DNA of 64,000 nt from contig JBNKZU010000002.1 in NCBI GenBank assembly GCA_050301795.1, positions 1 through 64,000 on the forward strand. Reading direction: 5' to 3'. The position numbers and the translations under genes were made by a program. Shown here piece after piece: positions 51,260-61,211 of the stretch. The DNA comes from JBNKZU01 sp050301795. Lineage in GTDB: Bacteria; Pseudomonadota; Gammaproteobacteria; Thiohalomonadales; Thiohalomonadaceae. The stretch's first letter is position 1. Every line of letters starts with the position of its first letter. The notes under the pieces were generated by a model that worked only from the letters and a program-made list of their open reading frames with translations, searched no databases and was not told where the DNA came from.

Positions 51260-52794
51260 GTCTGACTTCTCCGATAAACTCTATGCGCCTTGGCTCTTTG
51301 CTGGCTGGATATGCAGAATCTGGTTTAAGTGATGCGCTTGAGATCCACGGTCTTGCCATTGATAGTCGAGAAGTGAAAACGGGAATGCTGTTTTTCGCCT
51401 ATCGTGGAATCAAGTCGCATGGGATTGAATATGTCGAGAAGGCGATCGATAACGGCGCAGTTGCAGTGGTTTACGATATTTCACGACATAATGAGGCGCA
51501 TCAAGATATCGTCGAGCACTATAGCCGTAAGGTTCCGATGATTCGAATCAATGATCTACAAAAGGTTATCGGAGAGATTGCATCACGTTTTTATGGAAAT
51601 CCATCAAAACACATGAAGGTGATCGCAGTGACTGGAACCGATGGCAAAACATCGGTTACACAATTTATTGCACAGGTATTGGAGGATCAATATCGCTGTG
51701 GCGTCATTGGCACGCTGGGTAGTGGTGTTGTTGGAAATCTTGAAGAGATCAAAGGAAGAACAACACCAGATGCAATCACCATGCAGAGACATCTACACAA
51801 GATGTATCACAAAGGTGTTGAAGTTGTGATTGTCGAAGCATCATCACATGGGCTTGATCAGGATAGGCTTGCGGGAACAGTCATTGATGTTGCTGTTTTT
51901 ACAAATATCAGTCACGAACATCTTGATTATCACGGAAGTATCAAGCGATATGCAGAGTGTAAGCATAAACTCTTTAAGTGGCCAAAACTAAAAGCTGCTG
52001 TGCTTAATGTTGATGACGAGTTCGGTCGATCATGGATCGAGACAATCCCCAAAGGCTGTAAACTAATCGGATATAGTACCAGTGGTGATAACCACTCATC
52101 CATTAGTGCAGATCTACGCTGTGATGACCTGGTGATTAGCAATAGCGGCCTCGATTTTGATGTTCACTCTTCGTATGGCGTCGCTCATGTCAGTAGCTCT
52201 CTAATTGGCCGATTTAATGTCTCAAATCTACTTGCATGCTTAGGGGCGGTTATTGCTCTTGGTGTCGATTTTAATCATGCAGTCAAGAGGTTGTCCGAAG
52301 TTAAGACTGTTGCCGGTCGGATGGAGCAGGTGAAGGTTAACGCTAATCAGCCAATGGTTGTTGTTGATTATGCTCATACTCCTGACGCGCTTGCGCACGT
52401 ATTAAAAGCGTTACGCGAACACTGTAGCGGCCATCTGTGGGTTGTTTTCGGATGTGGTGGTGATCGTGATCAGACAAAACGGCCTTTAATGGGTCGCAAT
52501 GCTGAAGCGCTGGCCGATGTGGTTATTATTACAAACGATAATCCTCGAAGTGAAGACCCGATAACAATCCTGGAGCAGATCACCTCGGGTATGGATGATC
52601 CCGATTCTGCTTATGTCATTCTTGATCGTAGTCGTGCAATTGCGCGTGCTATAGATGTTGCATCGAAGAATGATGTGGTTTTAATCGCCGGTAAAGGACA
52701 TGAGAGTGAACAGTGTATAGGTAATGTCTGCCTTCCATTCAATGATGTTGTTAAGGCGAGGGAGTATCTGCAACAGGAGGTGGTTAATGGCTAA
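51256..52794 (+). CDS. murE: UDP-MurNAc-L-Ala-D-Glu:meso-DAP ligase
   Basis: 512 residues. P-loop VTGTDGKTSVTQF near residue 123; Mur central-domain VVDYAHTPDALAHVLKAL; DNPRSEDP near residue 431, the motif that binds meso-diaminopimelate rather than lysine. Adds DAP to the stem peptide in the cytosol. Overlaps ftsI (ATGA) and overlaps murF by 8 bases. Confidence 0.97.
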   Translation: MSLTSPINSMRLGSLLAGYAESGLSDALEIHGLAIDSREVKTGMLFFAYRGIKSHGIEYVEKAIDNGAVAVVYDISRHNEAHQDIVEHYSRKVPMIRINDLQKVIGEIASRFYGNPSKHMKVIAVTGTDGKTSVTQFIAQVLEDQYRCGVIGTLGSGVVGNLEEIKGRTTPDAITMQRHLHKMYHKGVEVVIVEASSHGLDQDRLAGTVIDVAVFTNISHEHLDYHGSIKRYAECKHKLFKWPKLKAAVLNVDDEFGRSWIETIPKGCKLIGYSTSGDNHSSISADLRCDDLVISNSGLDFDVHSSYGVAHVSSSLIGRFNVSNLLACLGAVIALGVDFNHAVKRLSEVKTVAGRMEQVKVNANQPMVVVDYAHTPDALAHVLKALREHCSGHLWVVFGCGGDRDQTKRPLMGRNAEALADVVIITNDNPRSEDPITILEQITSGMDDPDSAYVILDRSRAIARAIDVASKNDVVLIAGKGHESEQCIGNVCLPFNDVVKAREYLQQEVVNG

Positions 52795-54142
52795 ACTAAA
52801 CCTTCCTCTTGATCAGATCGCACTTTGGCTTGGGGTACCACCTGTTGGCGGTGAGCAGTTGATCGATGCGATCAATACCGATAGTCGTCGTATTGAGAGC
52901 GATTCACTGTTTATTGCAATTAAAGGTGATCATTTTGATGGTCACGATTATGTTGCGCAGGCTCAAAACGCAGGGGCGATAGCTGCGGTTGTTGAAAAAC
53001 GCTTGGCACTGTCGATACCACAGCTTGTCGTAGATGACTGTCGTAATGCTTATGGTGTGATTGCATCTCAATGGCACAAGATGTGTGATGTCGTAACTGC
53101 GGTAATAACAGGCAGCAATGGAAAAACAACAGTTAAAGAGATGGTGGCGTCAATCTTATCGCTAAATGGGAAGGTAACTGCAACCCAAGGAAACCTGAAT
53201 AATGAGATTGGTGTTCCTAAAACACTACTCAGTATTAATCCAGCGGATCAATTTGCAGTCATTGAGATGGGCGCTAATCATATTGGAGAGATAAAATACT
53301 TAACCTCATTGGTTTCCTCAGATGTTGCACTGGTAAATAACGCGATGCCATCCCACCTTGAAGGGTTTGGATCGTTAGATGGAATAGTTAAAGCCAAAGG
53401 CGAGATTTACTCTGGATTAAAACGCGATGGTGTTGCGGTGATTAATGCTGATGATCCCAATGCAAGTCACTGGATTGATATCAGCTCAGATTATCGTCAG
53501 ATGACTTTTTCGTTAGATGGCAATGCAGATGTTAGCGGAAGCTATCAAACCAGCGATGACGGTATTCAGGTTGTCGTAGACTTTAATGACGATCAAATCA
53601 AAGTCGATATTCCAGTTTTGGGAAGACATAACGCACGAAATGCACTAGCTGCAGTTACGATTGCACTTGCTTTAAATATTGATAGTCAAACCATTGTCGC
53701 AGGTCTGTCTCAATTCAAGCCCGCAAAAGGACGTCTTAATCGATTGCCTGCTCTTTATGGCTCTACGCTATTTGATGACACCTACAATGCAAATCCTTCA
53801 TCGATTAAGGCTGGCATTGATGTACTTGTTGATGTTGGCGCAAAAAGTATTCTCGTTCTCGGAGATATGGCAGAGCTGGGTAATGAGTCTGAGAATCTAC
53901 ATCGGGAAGTTGCGGCATACGCGAAACAATCGGGTGTTGATTATCTCTTTGCAGTTGGTCGATATGCCACATTGATGACCAATACCTTTGGCGAGAATGG
54001 TTATGCCTTTGCGACACAAGAATCACTGATTGAAAGTCTGCGCCTGATGATTGATCGCAATACCGCGCTACTGATTAAGGGATCACGTAGTAGTTGTATG
54101 GAGAAGATAGTCGATGCAATTACCACCTCGGAGAATGAGTAA
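52787..54142 (+). CDS. murF: UDP-MurNAc-tripeptide:D-Ala-D-Ala ligase
   Basis: 451 residues from ATG 52787 with AGGAGG upstream; the 8-base ATGGCTAA overlap holds the murE stop. P-loop ITGSNGKTTVKEM, NNEIGVPKTLL, IEMGANHIGEI, and DDTYNANPSS. Adds D-Ala-D-Ala to complete the UDP-MurNAc-pentapeptide. Directly joined to mraY. Confidence 0.96.
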   Translation: MAKLNLPLDQIALWLGVPPVGGEQLIDAINTDSRRIESDSLFIAIKGDHFDGHDYVAQAQNAGAIAAVVEKRLALSIPQLVVDDCRNAYGVIASQWHKMCDVVTAVITGSNGKTTVKEMVASILSLNGKVTATQGNLNNEIGVPKTLLSINPADQFAVIEMGANHIGEIKYLTSLVSSDVALVNNAMPSHLEGFGSLDGIVKAKGEIYSGLKRDGVAVINADDPNASHWIDISSDYRQMTFSLDGNADVSGSYQTSDDGIQVVVDFNDDQIKVDIPVLGRHNARNALAAVTIALALNIDSQTIVAGLSQFKPAKGRLNRLPALYGSTLFDDTYNANPSSIKAGIDVLVDVGAKSILVLGDMAELGNESENLHREVAAYAKQSGVDYLFAVGRYATLMTNTFGENGYAFATQESLIESLRLMIDRNTALLIKGSRSSCMEKIVDAITTSENE

Positions 54143-55225
54143 ATGCTTAACTATTTAGCTGAATATTTAAGCCAGTTCTATAGTGCTTTTAATATGTTTC
54201 AGTATCTGACACTTCGAACGATTATGAGTGTATTAAGTGCGCTGTTTATCTCGTTACTATTGGGGCCGCTATTTATTCGTCGTTTAAGTTATCACCAGGT
54301 GGGTCAGTACGTGCGCGATGATGGGCCACAAAGCCATTTAAGTAAAAGTGGAACACCGACAATGGGTGGAACCCTGATTTTGGCGGCTATTACAATCAGC
54401 ACACTCTTATGGGGGAACTTAAATAACCGCTATGTCTGGGTTGTGATGATCGTTACGCTTCTGTTTGGTGCTATCGGTTACACGGACGATTTTAAAAAGA
54501 TTTCAAAGAAACAATCTGAGGGATTAAAGGCAAGACATAAGTATCTGTGGCAGTCTATTGCAGGGTTTGGCTGTGCACTCTATCTATATATGAGCGCACA
54601 AGTTCCTGCTGAGCTGGAATTAATTGTGCCCTTTTTTAAAGATGTTGCGATCCCCCTTGGCTTTGGTTTTATCCTTCTGACCTATCTTGTTATTGTTGGA
54701 AGTAGTAATGCGGTAAATCTAACGGACGGGCTTGATGGCCTGGCGATACTTCCAACGGTTATGGTTGCCGGTGCGCTTGGTGTTTTTGCCTACGTTACCG
54801 GAAATGTCAATTTCTCAAGCTATCTATCCATCCCTTACATTCCTGGCGTTGGGGAGGTGCTTATCTTTTGTGGTGCTATCGTCGGTGCAGGTCTTGGTTT
54901 TCTTTGGTTTAACACCTATCCGGCACAAGTATTTATGGGAGATGTCGGTGCTTTAGGTTTAGGTGCAGCACTGGGTGTGGTAGCCGTTGTTGTTAGGCAA
55001 GAACTGGTTCTATTTATTATGGGCGGCATTTTTGTCATGGAGACAGTGTCCGTCATCCTACAAGTCGGCTCATACAAACTTACTGGGCGTCGAATATTTA
55101 GAATGGCGCCATTACATCATCATTATGAATTGAAAGGGTGGCCTGAGCCGAGAGTCATCGTCCGGTTCTGGATTATTACGGTCATATTAGTGCTGATCGG
55201 CCTAGCAACATTGAAGGTGAGGTAG
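54143..55225 (+). CDS. mraY: Phospho-MurNAc-pentapeptide transferase
   Basis: 360 residues, about ten membrane helices. Conserved GTPTMGGTLIL, YTDDFKKISKK, SNAVNLTDGLDGLA and APLHHHYELKGWPEPRV. Transfers phospho-MurNAc-pentapeptide to undecaprenyl phosphate, making lipid I. ATG directly follows the murF TAA, with no spacer. Confidence 0.97.
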   Translation: MLNYLAEYLSQFYSAFNMFQYLTLRTIMSVLSALFISLLLGPLFIRRLSYHQVGQYVRDDGPQSHLSKSGTPTMGGTLILAAITISTLLWGNLNNRYVWVVMIVTLLFGAIGYTDDFKKISKKQSEGLKARHKYLWQSIAGFGCALYLYMSAQVPAELELIVPFFKDVAIPLGFGFILLTYLVIVGSSNAVNLTDGLDGLAILPTVMVAGALGVFAYVTGNVNFSSYLSIPYIPGVGEVLIFCGAIVGAGLGFLWFNTYPAQVFMGDVGALGLGAALGVVAVVVRQELVLFIMGGIFVMETVSVILQVGSYKLTGRRIFRMAPLHHHYELKGWPEPRVIVRFWIITVILVLIGLATLKVR

Positions 55226-55231
55226 CGGTTG

Positions 55232-56584
55232 ATGATTGAACGACAATTTGACATCGAGCATCCCTATACCTTGGTTGTTGGGCTTGGTGATACCGGACTC
55301 TCTGTTGTTCGGTATTTGTCGTTATTGGGTGAAACAGCCGTGATTGCAGATAGTCGTGATATTCCGCCAGGAATGGAGTCTTTGAAGCATGAATTCCCAG
55401 ATTACCAAACATCGTTCGGGCAATTTGAATCAGAGCTGTTTCTTGGTGCTAAACGTATTATCTTAAGCCCGGGGGTTGCCCCTCAAAACAGCGTAATTCA
55501 GGAAGCCGCCAATAATGGAGTCGAGATCCTGGGTGATATTGAGTTGTTTGCACGAAATGTCACTGCGCCAGTTATTGTGATTACGGGCTCTAATGGCAAA
55601 AGTACTGTCACAACGCTTCTTGGTGAGATGGCGCGGTGTGATCATAAGCAGGTTGGTGTTGGTGGTAATATCGGTACTCCTGCGCTTGATCTTCTACTTC
55701 AAGGAAATGCCGAACTATATATCCTTGAACTCTCAAGCTTCCAGTTAGAGGTAACACAATCACTTGCCCCAATCGCCGCGGTTGTGCTGAATGTTAGTGA
55801 TGATCATCTTAATCGTCATCAGACGATCGATAACTATGCCAGCATTAAACAACGTATCTACAGCAATGCAGAGACAAAGGTTGTCAATCAGGATGATGCC
55901 ATGGTCGGTGTTATGGTTGATGGTCACGATGGTGTTATTCGATATGGATTAAAGCCACACGATAACAATGATCTCTATCTGCAGTATCTGCAAGGACGTG
56001 AAGCGATCTATTACCAAGGGCAAGTCATCATCTATTGTGATGAGATTAAAATGCCAGGGCGACACAATATCAGTAACGCAATGGCTGCAATTGCATTGGC
56101 AGTCACAGCAGGGATCTCAAAGGATGCCATCGTTTACGCACTTAAAACATTCTCTGGTCTACCTCATCGCTGTCAATGGATTACTGAAAAAGAGGGCGTT
56201 GCATGGTACGACGATTCTAAAGGAACAAACGTCGGAGCTGCTATATCTGCGATTGAAGGGTTGCCACAACAAAAAGTGATTCTAATTGCGGGTGGACAAG
56301 GTAAAGGTGCAGATTTTACGCCGTTAGGCAAGTCGATCATTGCACGATGTCGGGCAGTAATCCTGATTGGTGAAGATGCTGAAAGAATCAATGACACCAT
56401 TAAAGGTAAGGTTCCTGTGTTTTATGCCTCATCAATGGATGAGGCGGTGAGCCTTGCCAAACAAAATGCCAAAAGTGGTGATGCCGTATTGCTGTCACCC
56501 GCGTGTGCAAGCTTCGATATGTTTACTGGTTATGTCGACAGAGGTCTTAAGTTTCAGCAGTCGGTAAGGGAGATTGTAGGATGA
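55232..56584 (+). CDS. murD: UDP-MurNAc-L-Ala:D-Glu ligase
   Basis: 450 residues from ATG 55232 with GAGG upstream; a TTG at 55229 is less likely. N-terminal Rossmann-type domain YTLVVGLGDTGLSVVRYL, P-loop VITGSNGKSTVTTLLGEM, WYDDSKGTNVGAAISAI, and LLSPACASFDMFTGYVDRG in the C-terminal domain. Adds D-glutamate. ATGA overlap with ftsW. Confidence 0.96.
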   Translation: MIERQFDIEHPYTLVVGLGDTGLSVVRYLSLLGETAVIADSRDIPPGMESLKHEFPDYQTSFGQFESELFLGAKRIILSPGVAPQNSVIQEAANNGVEILGDIELFARNVTAPVIVITGSNGKSTVTTLLGEMARCDHKQVGVGGNIGTPALDLLLQGNAELYILELSSFQLEVTQSLAPIAAVVLNVSDDHLNRHQTIDNYASIKQRIYSNAETKVVNQDDAMVGVMVDGHDGVIRYGLKPHDNNDLYLQYLQGREAIYYQGQVIIYCDEIKMPGRHNISNAMAAIALAVTAGISKDAIVYALKTFSGLPHRCQWITEKEGVAWYDDSKGTNVGAAISAIEGLPQQKVILIAGGQGKGADFTPLGKSIIARCRAVILIGEDAERINDTIKGKVPVFYASSMDEAVSLAKQNAKSGDAVLLSPACASFDMFTGYVDRGLKFQQSVREIVG

Positions 56585-57759
56585 GTAGCTCTCTGGCCTT
56601 CATGAATCTGGTTGACCGATTCGATAGTCGCAATGAGATACCAACCGATTGGGTTCTTGTTACGCTTCTTGCAGCTATTATTGGCTTCGGTTTAGTGATG
56701 GTCGGATCAGCATCAGTCGGTGTGGCAGAACGTCATAGCGGTGACCCTGGTTATTACTTTATGCGGCAGTTGGTCTATGTCTGTCTTGGCGTTGTTGCCG
56801 CGCTAATCATTAAAAAGATACCTTTGAATTTCTGGGAGAAGAGTGGTCCGATGTGGCTGGTCATCTCTCTGGTGCTACTCTCCGCTCTGTTTGTTCCAGG
56901 AATGGGAAAAACAGTAAACGGTAGTACTCGCTGGTTAATGTTGGGGCCATTTAATCTTCAGGTGTCTGAGCTTGCAAAAGCGGCAATGATTCTCTATGTC
57001 TCCGGTTATTTGGTTCGCAGACAAAAAGAGGTCGTTGAGAATATTGGCTACTTTTTAAGACCGATGTTAATTGTCGGTATTTTTAGTACGGTTCTTCTCA
57101 TTGAACCAGATTTTGGTGCAGCAGTGGTTATTACTGCAACAGTGCTTGGCATGATGTTCCTCGCTGGTGTAAGGCTATGGCTGTTCGGAGCATTGGTGTC
57201 ACTTGTTGTTGCTGCAATGGCTGTTTTGGCGCTTACCTCGCCATATCGAATGGAGCGATTAACAGCATTTCTTAATCCCTGGGCAGATCCATTTAATAGC
57301 GGCTTCCAGCTAACTCAGGCGTTGATTGCCTTCGGTCGAGGTGAGTGGGCTGGTGTTGGTCTTGGTGGTAGCGTACAGAAATTGTTCTATTTGCCGGAGG
57401 CACATACTGATTTTGTATTTGCAGTGTTATCAGAAGAGCTGGGCATGATCGGCGCAACAGTGATGATTCTACTATTTGTTGCACTAGTCGGCAGGATTAT
57501 CTGGATCGGCGAACAATCACGAAATGCAGGCAAGCCATACGGTGGGTATGTCTGCTATGGCGTTGCACTTTGGGTCTCACTACAGGCGTTTATCAATATG
57601 GGCGTCAATATGGGACTACTTCCGACTAAAGGGTTAACACTTCCGTTAGTTAGTTACGGAGGCTCTAGCATGTTGGTGATGTGCGCGGTGATGGCGATTG
57701 TTTTGCGAGTTTATCAAGAGACCCCAAGGCATGGCGTTACCCGAAAGGAGGCATCATGA
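56581..57759 (+). CDS. ftsW: Septal peptidoglycan glycosyltransferase FtsW
   Basis: 392 residues, SEDS family with ten predicted helices. PDFGAAVVI near residue 180 includes the conserved catalytic-region Asp-Phe-Gly; EAHTDFVFAVLSEELGMIGA near 278; and NMGLLPTKGLTLPLVSYGGSS at the end. Polymerises lipid II together with FtsI. Overlaps murD and murG by 4 bases each. Confidence 0.96.
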   Translation: MSSSLAFMNLVDRFDSRNEIPTDWVLVTLLAAIIGFGLVMVGSASVGVAERHSGDPGYYFMRQLVYVCLGVVAALIIKKIPLNFWEKSGPMWLVISLVLLSALFVPGMGKTVNGSTRWLMLGPFNLQVSELAKAAMILYVSGYLVRRQKEVVENIGYFLRPMLIVGIFSTVLLIEPDFGAAVVITATVLGMMFLAGVRLWLFGALVSLVVAAMAVLALTSPYRMERLTAFLNPWADPFNSGFQLTQALIAFGRGEWAGVGLGGSVQKLFYLPEAHTDFVFAVLSEELGMIGATVMILLFVALVGRIIWIGEQSRNAGKPYGGYVCYGVALWVSLQAFINMGVNMGLLPTKGLTLPLVSYGGSSMLVMCAVMAIVLRVYQETPRHGVTRKEAS

Positions 57760-58865
57760 CACGATTATCAATTCTTATTATGGCTGGCGGGACAGGGGGA
57801 CATGTCTTTCCTGCGCTTGCTGTTGCTGATGAAATGAGACGTCTTGGGCATCGCATAAGCTGGCTGGGTAGTGTTAATGGAATGGAGTCAAAATTTATTC
57901 CAGGCTTTGGTTATGAGATGGATTTAATCTCAGTAAAAGGTCTGCGCGGAAATGGAATTGCAGGTTGGTTGTTAGCGCCATTTAAATTGACACAATCACT
58001 ATTTCAATCATTGGCGGTTATGAAACGTCGTAAGCCAGATTTTGTGTTGGGTATGGGTGGTTTTGTTACCGGGCCTGGCGCGATTGCAGCAAGATTAACC
58101 GGTATTCCACTGATGATTCATGAACAAAATGCGATCGTTGGAATGACTAATCGACTTCTTGCGCCATTGGCTGCCAGGGTAATGCAAGCATTCCCACACA
58201 CCTTCGCCGAAAAGCATCGGGCACTAACCACCGGAAACCCGGTTCGTAATGAGATTATTGATATCCCTGAACCGCAACTAAGAACTAAAGATTCGACTCG
58301 CCTTCGAATTCTGGTTGTTGGCGGTAGTCTGGGCGCTCATACACTGAATACAGTTGTGCCTGAGGCGATCTCGAAAATTGATAAGACAATTCGACCAGTT
58401 GTTAGGCATCAATGTGGTGAAAAGCACCTCGAATTGACAAAAGCAGCTTATAGCGCAGTTGGAGTTGAGTCTGAGGTATTACCCTTTATTGCCGATATCG
58501 CGTCCAGCTATCGATGGGCCGATTTGGTGATTTGTCGTTCCGGCGCATTAACCGTAAGCGAACTTGCCGCAGTAGGAATAGCATCCATTCTTGTGCCATT
58601 TCCTTATGCCGTCGATGACCATCAGTACCATAACGCTCTCTATCTTGAAAAAGGCAATGCCGCAGTGATTAAACGAAACAACGAGTTTACACCGCAATGG
58701 CTGTCAGCCTATCTACAGCCATTGTGTGCTGATCTTGAGAATGGGCGAAATAGATTATTAGCAATGGCGATGAATGGAAGAGCTTTGGCAAGAACCAGTG
58801 CGACCCAAGAGGTCGTCGGGATCTGTTTTGATTCTATCTATCACAAAGAGGGGCATCATGGTTAA
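57756..58865 (+). CDS. murG: MurG, lipid II-forming GlcNAc transferase
   Basis: 369 residues from ATG 57756 (MTRLSILIMAGGTGGHVFP), with AGGAGG-type site AAGGAGG upstream. GT-B fold: first G-loop GGTGGHVFPALA, IHEQNAIVGMTNR, second G-loop VVGGSLGAHTLN, and ICRSGALTVSELAAVG. Adds GlcNAc to lipid I on the cytosolic membrane face. The 8-base ATGGTTAA overlap joins it to murC. Confidence 0.96.
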   Translation: MTRLSILIMAGGTGGHVFPALAVADEMRRLGHRISWLGSVNGMESKFIPGFGYEMDLISVKGLRGNGIAGWLLAPFKLTQSLFQSLAVMKRRKPDFVLGMGGFVTGPGAIAARLTGIPLMIHEQNAIVGMTNRLLAPLAARVMQAFPHTFAEKHRALTTGNPVRNEIIDIPEPQLRTKDSTRLRILVVGGSLGAHTLNTVVPEAISKIDKTIRPVVRHQCGEKHLELTKAAYSAVGVESEVLPFIADIASSYRWADLVICRSGALTVSELAAVGIASILVPFPYAVDDHQYHNALYLEKGNAAVIKRNNEFTPQWLSAYLQPLCADLENGRNRLLAMAMNGRALARTSATQEVVGICFDSIYHKEGHHG

Positions 58866-60297
58866 CACTCCAATTTCAGAAACCAGCTTCAAAGCCGAGA
58901 TGGGACGTGTACGTCACATCCATATGGTTGGAATTGGTGGTGTTGGTATGGGGGGTATTGCTGAGGTATTGATCAATCTCGGTTATCGGGTTTCAGGATC
59001 AGATATCAAAGAGGGTGCTGTTACTCGTCATTTGAATACACAGGGTGCAACAATCCATATTGGACACAATGCAGATAACATCGCTGATAGCGATGTGGTT
59101 GTGATCTCATCAGCAGTAACCGCAACAAATCCCGAGGTGATCGAGGCCAAGAGCCAATTGATCCCTGTCATCTCAAGGGCAGAGATGCTTGCAGAGCTAA
59201 TGCGGTTCAGACATGGAATAGCCATTGCCGGAACACATGGAAAAACCACCACGACATCGCTGGTTGCAAGTCTTATGGCTGAAGGTGGTCTTGATCCAAC
59301 ATTCGTTATTGGTGGCAGGCTTAATAGTGCCGGTACCAATGCAAGACTCGGCGAGAGCCACTTTATCGTTGCTGAGGCGGATGAGAGTGATGCCTCCTTC
59401 CTCTATCTGCAACCTATCACTGCGATTGTGACAAATATTGATGCGGATCACATGGAGACCTATCACGGTGATTTTAATGTATTGCGCCAAACTTTTATCG
59501 ATTTTCTACACCATATTCCATTCTACGGATTAGCGGTGTTATGTATAGATGATGATGTAGTTGAAGATATCCTGAAAGATGTTGCAAGACCTGTCATTAC
59601 CTATGGTATTGAGAAGGATGCCGATTTCAGAGCGACAAATATTCAACAAAATGGCGTTGTTACCAGTTTTAGTGTTATACGTGAAGGCGATTTGTGGATT
59701 GATGTTTCTATGCCGATGCCAGGCCATCACAATGTATTAAATGCACTTGCTGCAATTGTTGTTGCGCACGAGATGGGAGTGAGCGAAGCCGCAATAATCT
59801 CAGGGCTTAAGAAGTTTCAAGGTATCGGCAGACGCTTCCAGATCCAGGGTGATCTTAAACTGCCACAAGGAACAGTGTTGTTGGTTGATGATTATGGACA
59901 TCATCCAAGAGAGGTCGCCGCTACACTAAAGGCAGCAAGAGCTGCATGGCCTGATCGCCGATTAGTCCTTGCATTCCAGCCACATCGATATAGTCGAACT
60001 CGTGATCTCTTTGAGGATTTTACCGAAGTATTGACTGAAACGGATCTCCTTCTCCTTCTCGAAGTCTATCCTGCCGGCGAAGCGCCGATTGCAGGCGCAG
60101 ATAGTCGTTCACTTTGTCGGGCGATACGAGCAAGAGGTGTTGTAGAGCCTATCTTTGTTAGTGAAACCTCAGAACTTCCTCATACCTTATGTGGTGTGTT
60201 ACAGGATGGTGATGTGTTGTTAACACTCGGTGCGGGAGATATCGGTGCAATATCGGCAGAGATGTCAAAAACATTAGCGGAGACCTGCAAAGCGTGA
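58858..60297 (+). CDS. murC: UDP-MurNAc:L-alanine ligase
   Basis: 479 residues from ATG 58858 (MVNTPISETSFKAEMGRVRH). Rossmann-type HMVGIGGVGMGGIAEVL, P-loop IAGTHGKTTTTSLVASL, and EADESDASFLYLQP and DDYGHHPREVAATL in later domains. Adds the first amino acid of the stem peptide. Upstream frame extension overlaps murG and is rejected. Confidence 0.97.
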   Translation: MVNTPISETSFKAEMGRVRHIHMVGIGGVGMGGIAEVLINLGYRVSGSDIKEGAVTRHLNTQGATIHIGHNADNIADSDVVVISSAVTATNPEVIEAKSQLIPVISRAEMLAELMRFRHGIAIAGTHGKTTTTSLVASLMAEGGLDPTFVIGGRLNSAGTNARLGESHFIVAEADESDASFLYLQPITAIVTNIDADHMETYHGDFNVLRQTFIDFLHHIPFYGLAVLCIDDDVVEDILKDVARPVITYGIEKDADFRATNIQQNGVVTSFSVIREGDLWIDVSMPMPGHHNVLNALAAIVVAHEMGVSEAAIISGLKKFQGIGRRFQIQGDLKLPQGTVLLVDDYGHHPREVAATLKAARAAWPDRRLVLAFQPHRYSRTRDLFEDFTEVLTETDLLLLLEVYPAGEAPIAGADSRSLCRAIRARGVVEPIFVSETSELPHTLCGVLQDGDVLLTLGAGDIGAISAEMSKTLAETCKA

Positions 60298-61211
60298 TGG
60301 CTCAAAGAGAACAACAGTTACGTGGAGAGCTTCGCCATAATGAGATGATGGCGGAACACACGACATGGCGTGTTGGTGGGCCGGCAAAGACCTTCTATCG
60401 CCCAGCCGATATTGATGATCTTGCACTGTTCTTATCGCAGCAGAGTCGTAGTGAGCCACTTACCTTTGTGGGAATGGGAAGTAATCTGCTGGTAAGAGAT
60501 GGTGGGATCGATGGCATTGTGATCTCCACTAAAGGTGTTTTGGATCAGATTAAAAGAGTCGACGAAGATAAGGTTTATGTTGAATGTGGTGCCAGTTGTG
60601 CAAAGGTCGCACGCTTCTGTGCAAGAGAGGGGTTAAAGGGTGCTGAGTTTTTATGCGGAATTCCAGGAACATTCGGCGGAGCACTTGCGATGAATGCAGG
60701 GTGTTTTGGTGCACAAACATGGGAAATTGTTGAATCAGTTGATGCCATCAATCGAAGTGGAGCCATTCAACACTATACGCCTGAGATGTTTGAAATTAGT
60801 TATCGAAGTGTCACTGGCTTAGAGGATGAGTGGTTTGTCTCAGCGGTACTAAACCTGACACAGGGTGATTCAGAATCGCTGTTACAAAAGAACCGTTCAT
60901 TGCTTGATGAGCGTAGTCAAAAACAGCCGACACGGTTCCCTAACGCCGGTTCTGTATTCAAGAATCCTGATGATGACTTCGCAGCAAGATTGATTGAGGC
61001 ATCAGGATTAAAAGGCACCCGTATTGGCGGCGCAACCGTTTCGGAGTTACATGCCAACTTCATCATTAACACCGGTGATGCATCAGCTACAGACATTGAA
61101 CAACTCATTGCCTTGGTTAAACAACGGGTTAATGAAAAATTTGGGGTTCAGTTGCAGACAGAAGTGCACATTATTGGTGAAGCAGGAGGTCATGATGAAT
61201 CGATTCATTAA
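60297..61211 (+). CDS. murB: UDP-N-acetylenolpyruvoylglucosamine reductase, type I
   Basis: 304 residues from ATG 60297 (shares a base with the murC stop). FAD-binding PMH-type domain with TTWRVGGPAKTFYRP, FVGMGSNLLVRDGGIDG, GIPGTFGGALAMNAGCFG, and RFPNAGSVFKNP; the catalytic Ser of the GSVFKNP motif is visible. Lacks the extra loop of E. coli type I... the length of about 300 fits the shorter (type II-like) form better. Located inside the dcw cluster, unlike E. coli. Confidence 0.95.
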   Translation: MAQREQQLRGELRHNEMMAEHTTWRVGGPAKTFYRPADIDDLALFLSQQSRSEPLTFVGMGSNLLVRDGGIDGIVISTKGVLDQIKRVDEDKVYVECGASCAKVARFCAREGLKGAEFLCGIPGTFGGALAMNAGCFGAQTWEIVESVDAINRSGAIQHYTPEMFEISYRSVTGLEDEWFVSAVLNLTQGDSESLLQKNRSLLDERSQKQPTRFPNAGSVFKNPDDDFAARLIEASGLKGTRIGGATVSELHANFIINTGDASATDIEQLIALVKQRVNEKFGVQLQTEVHIIGEAGGHDESIH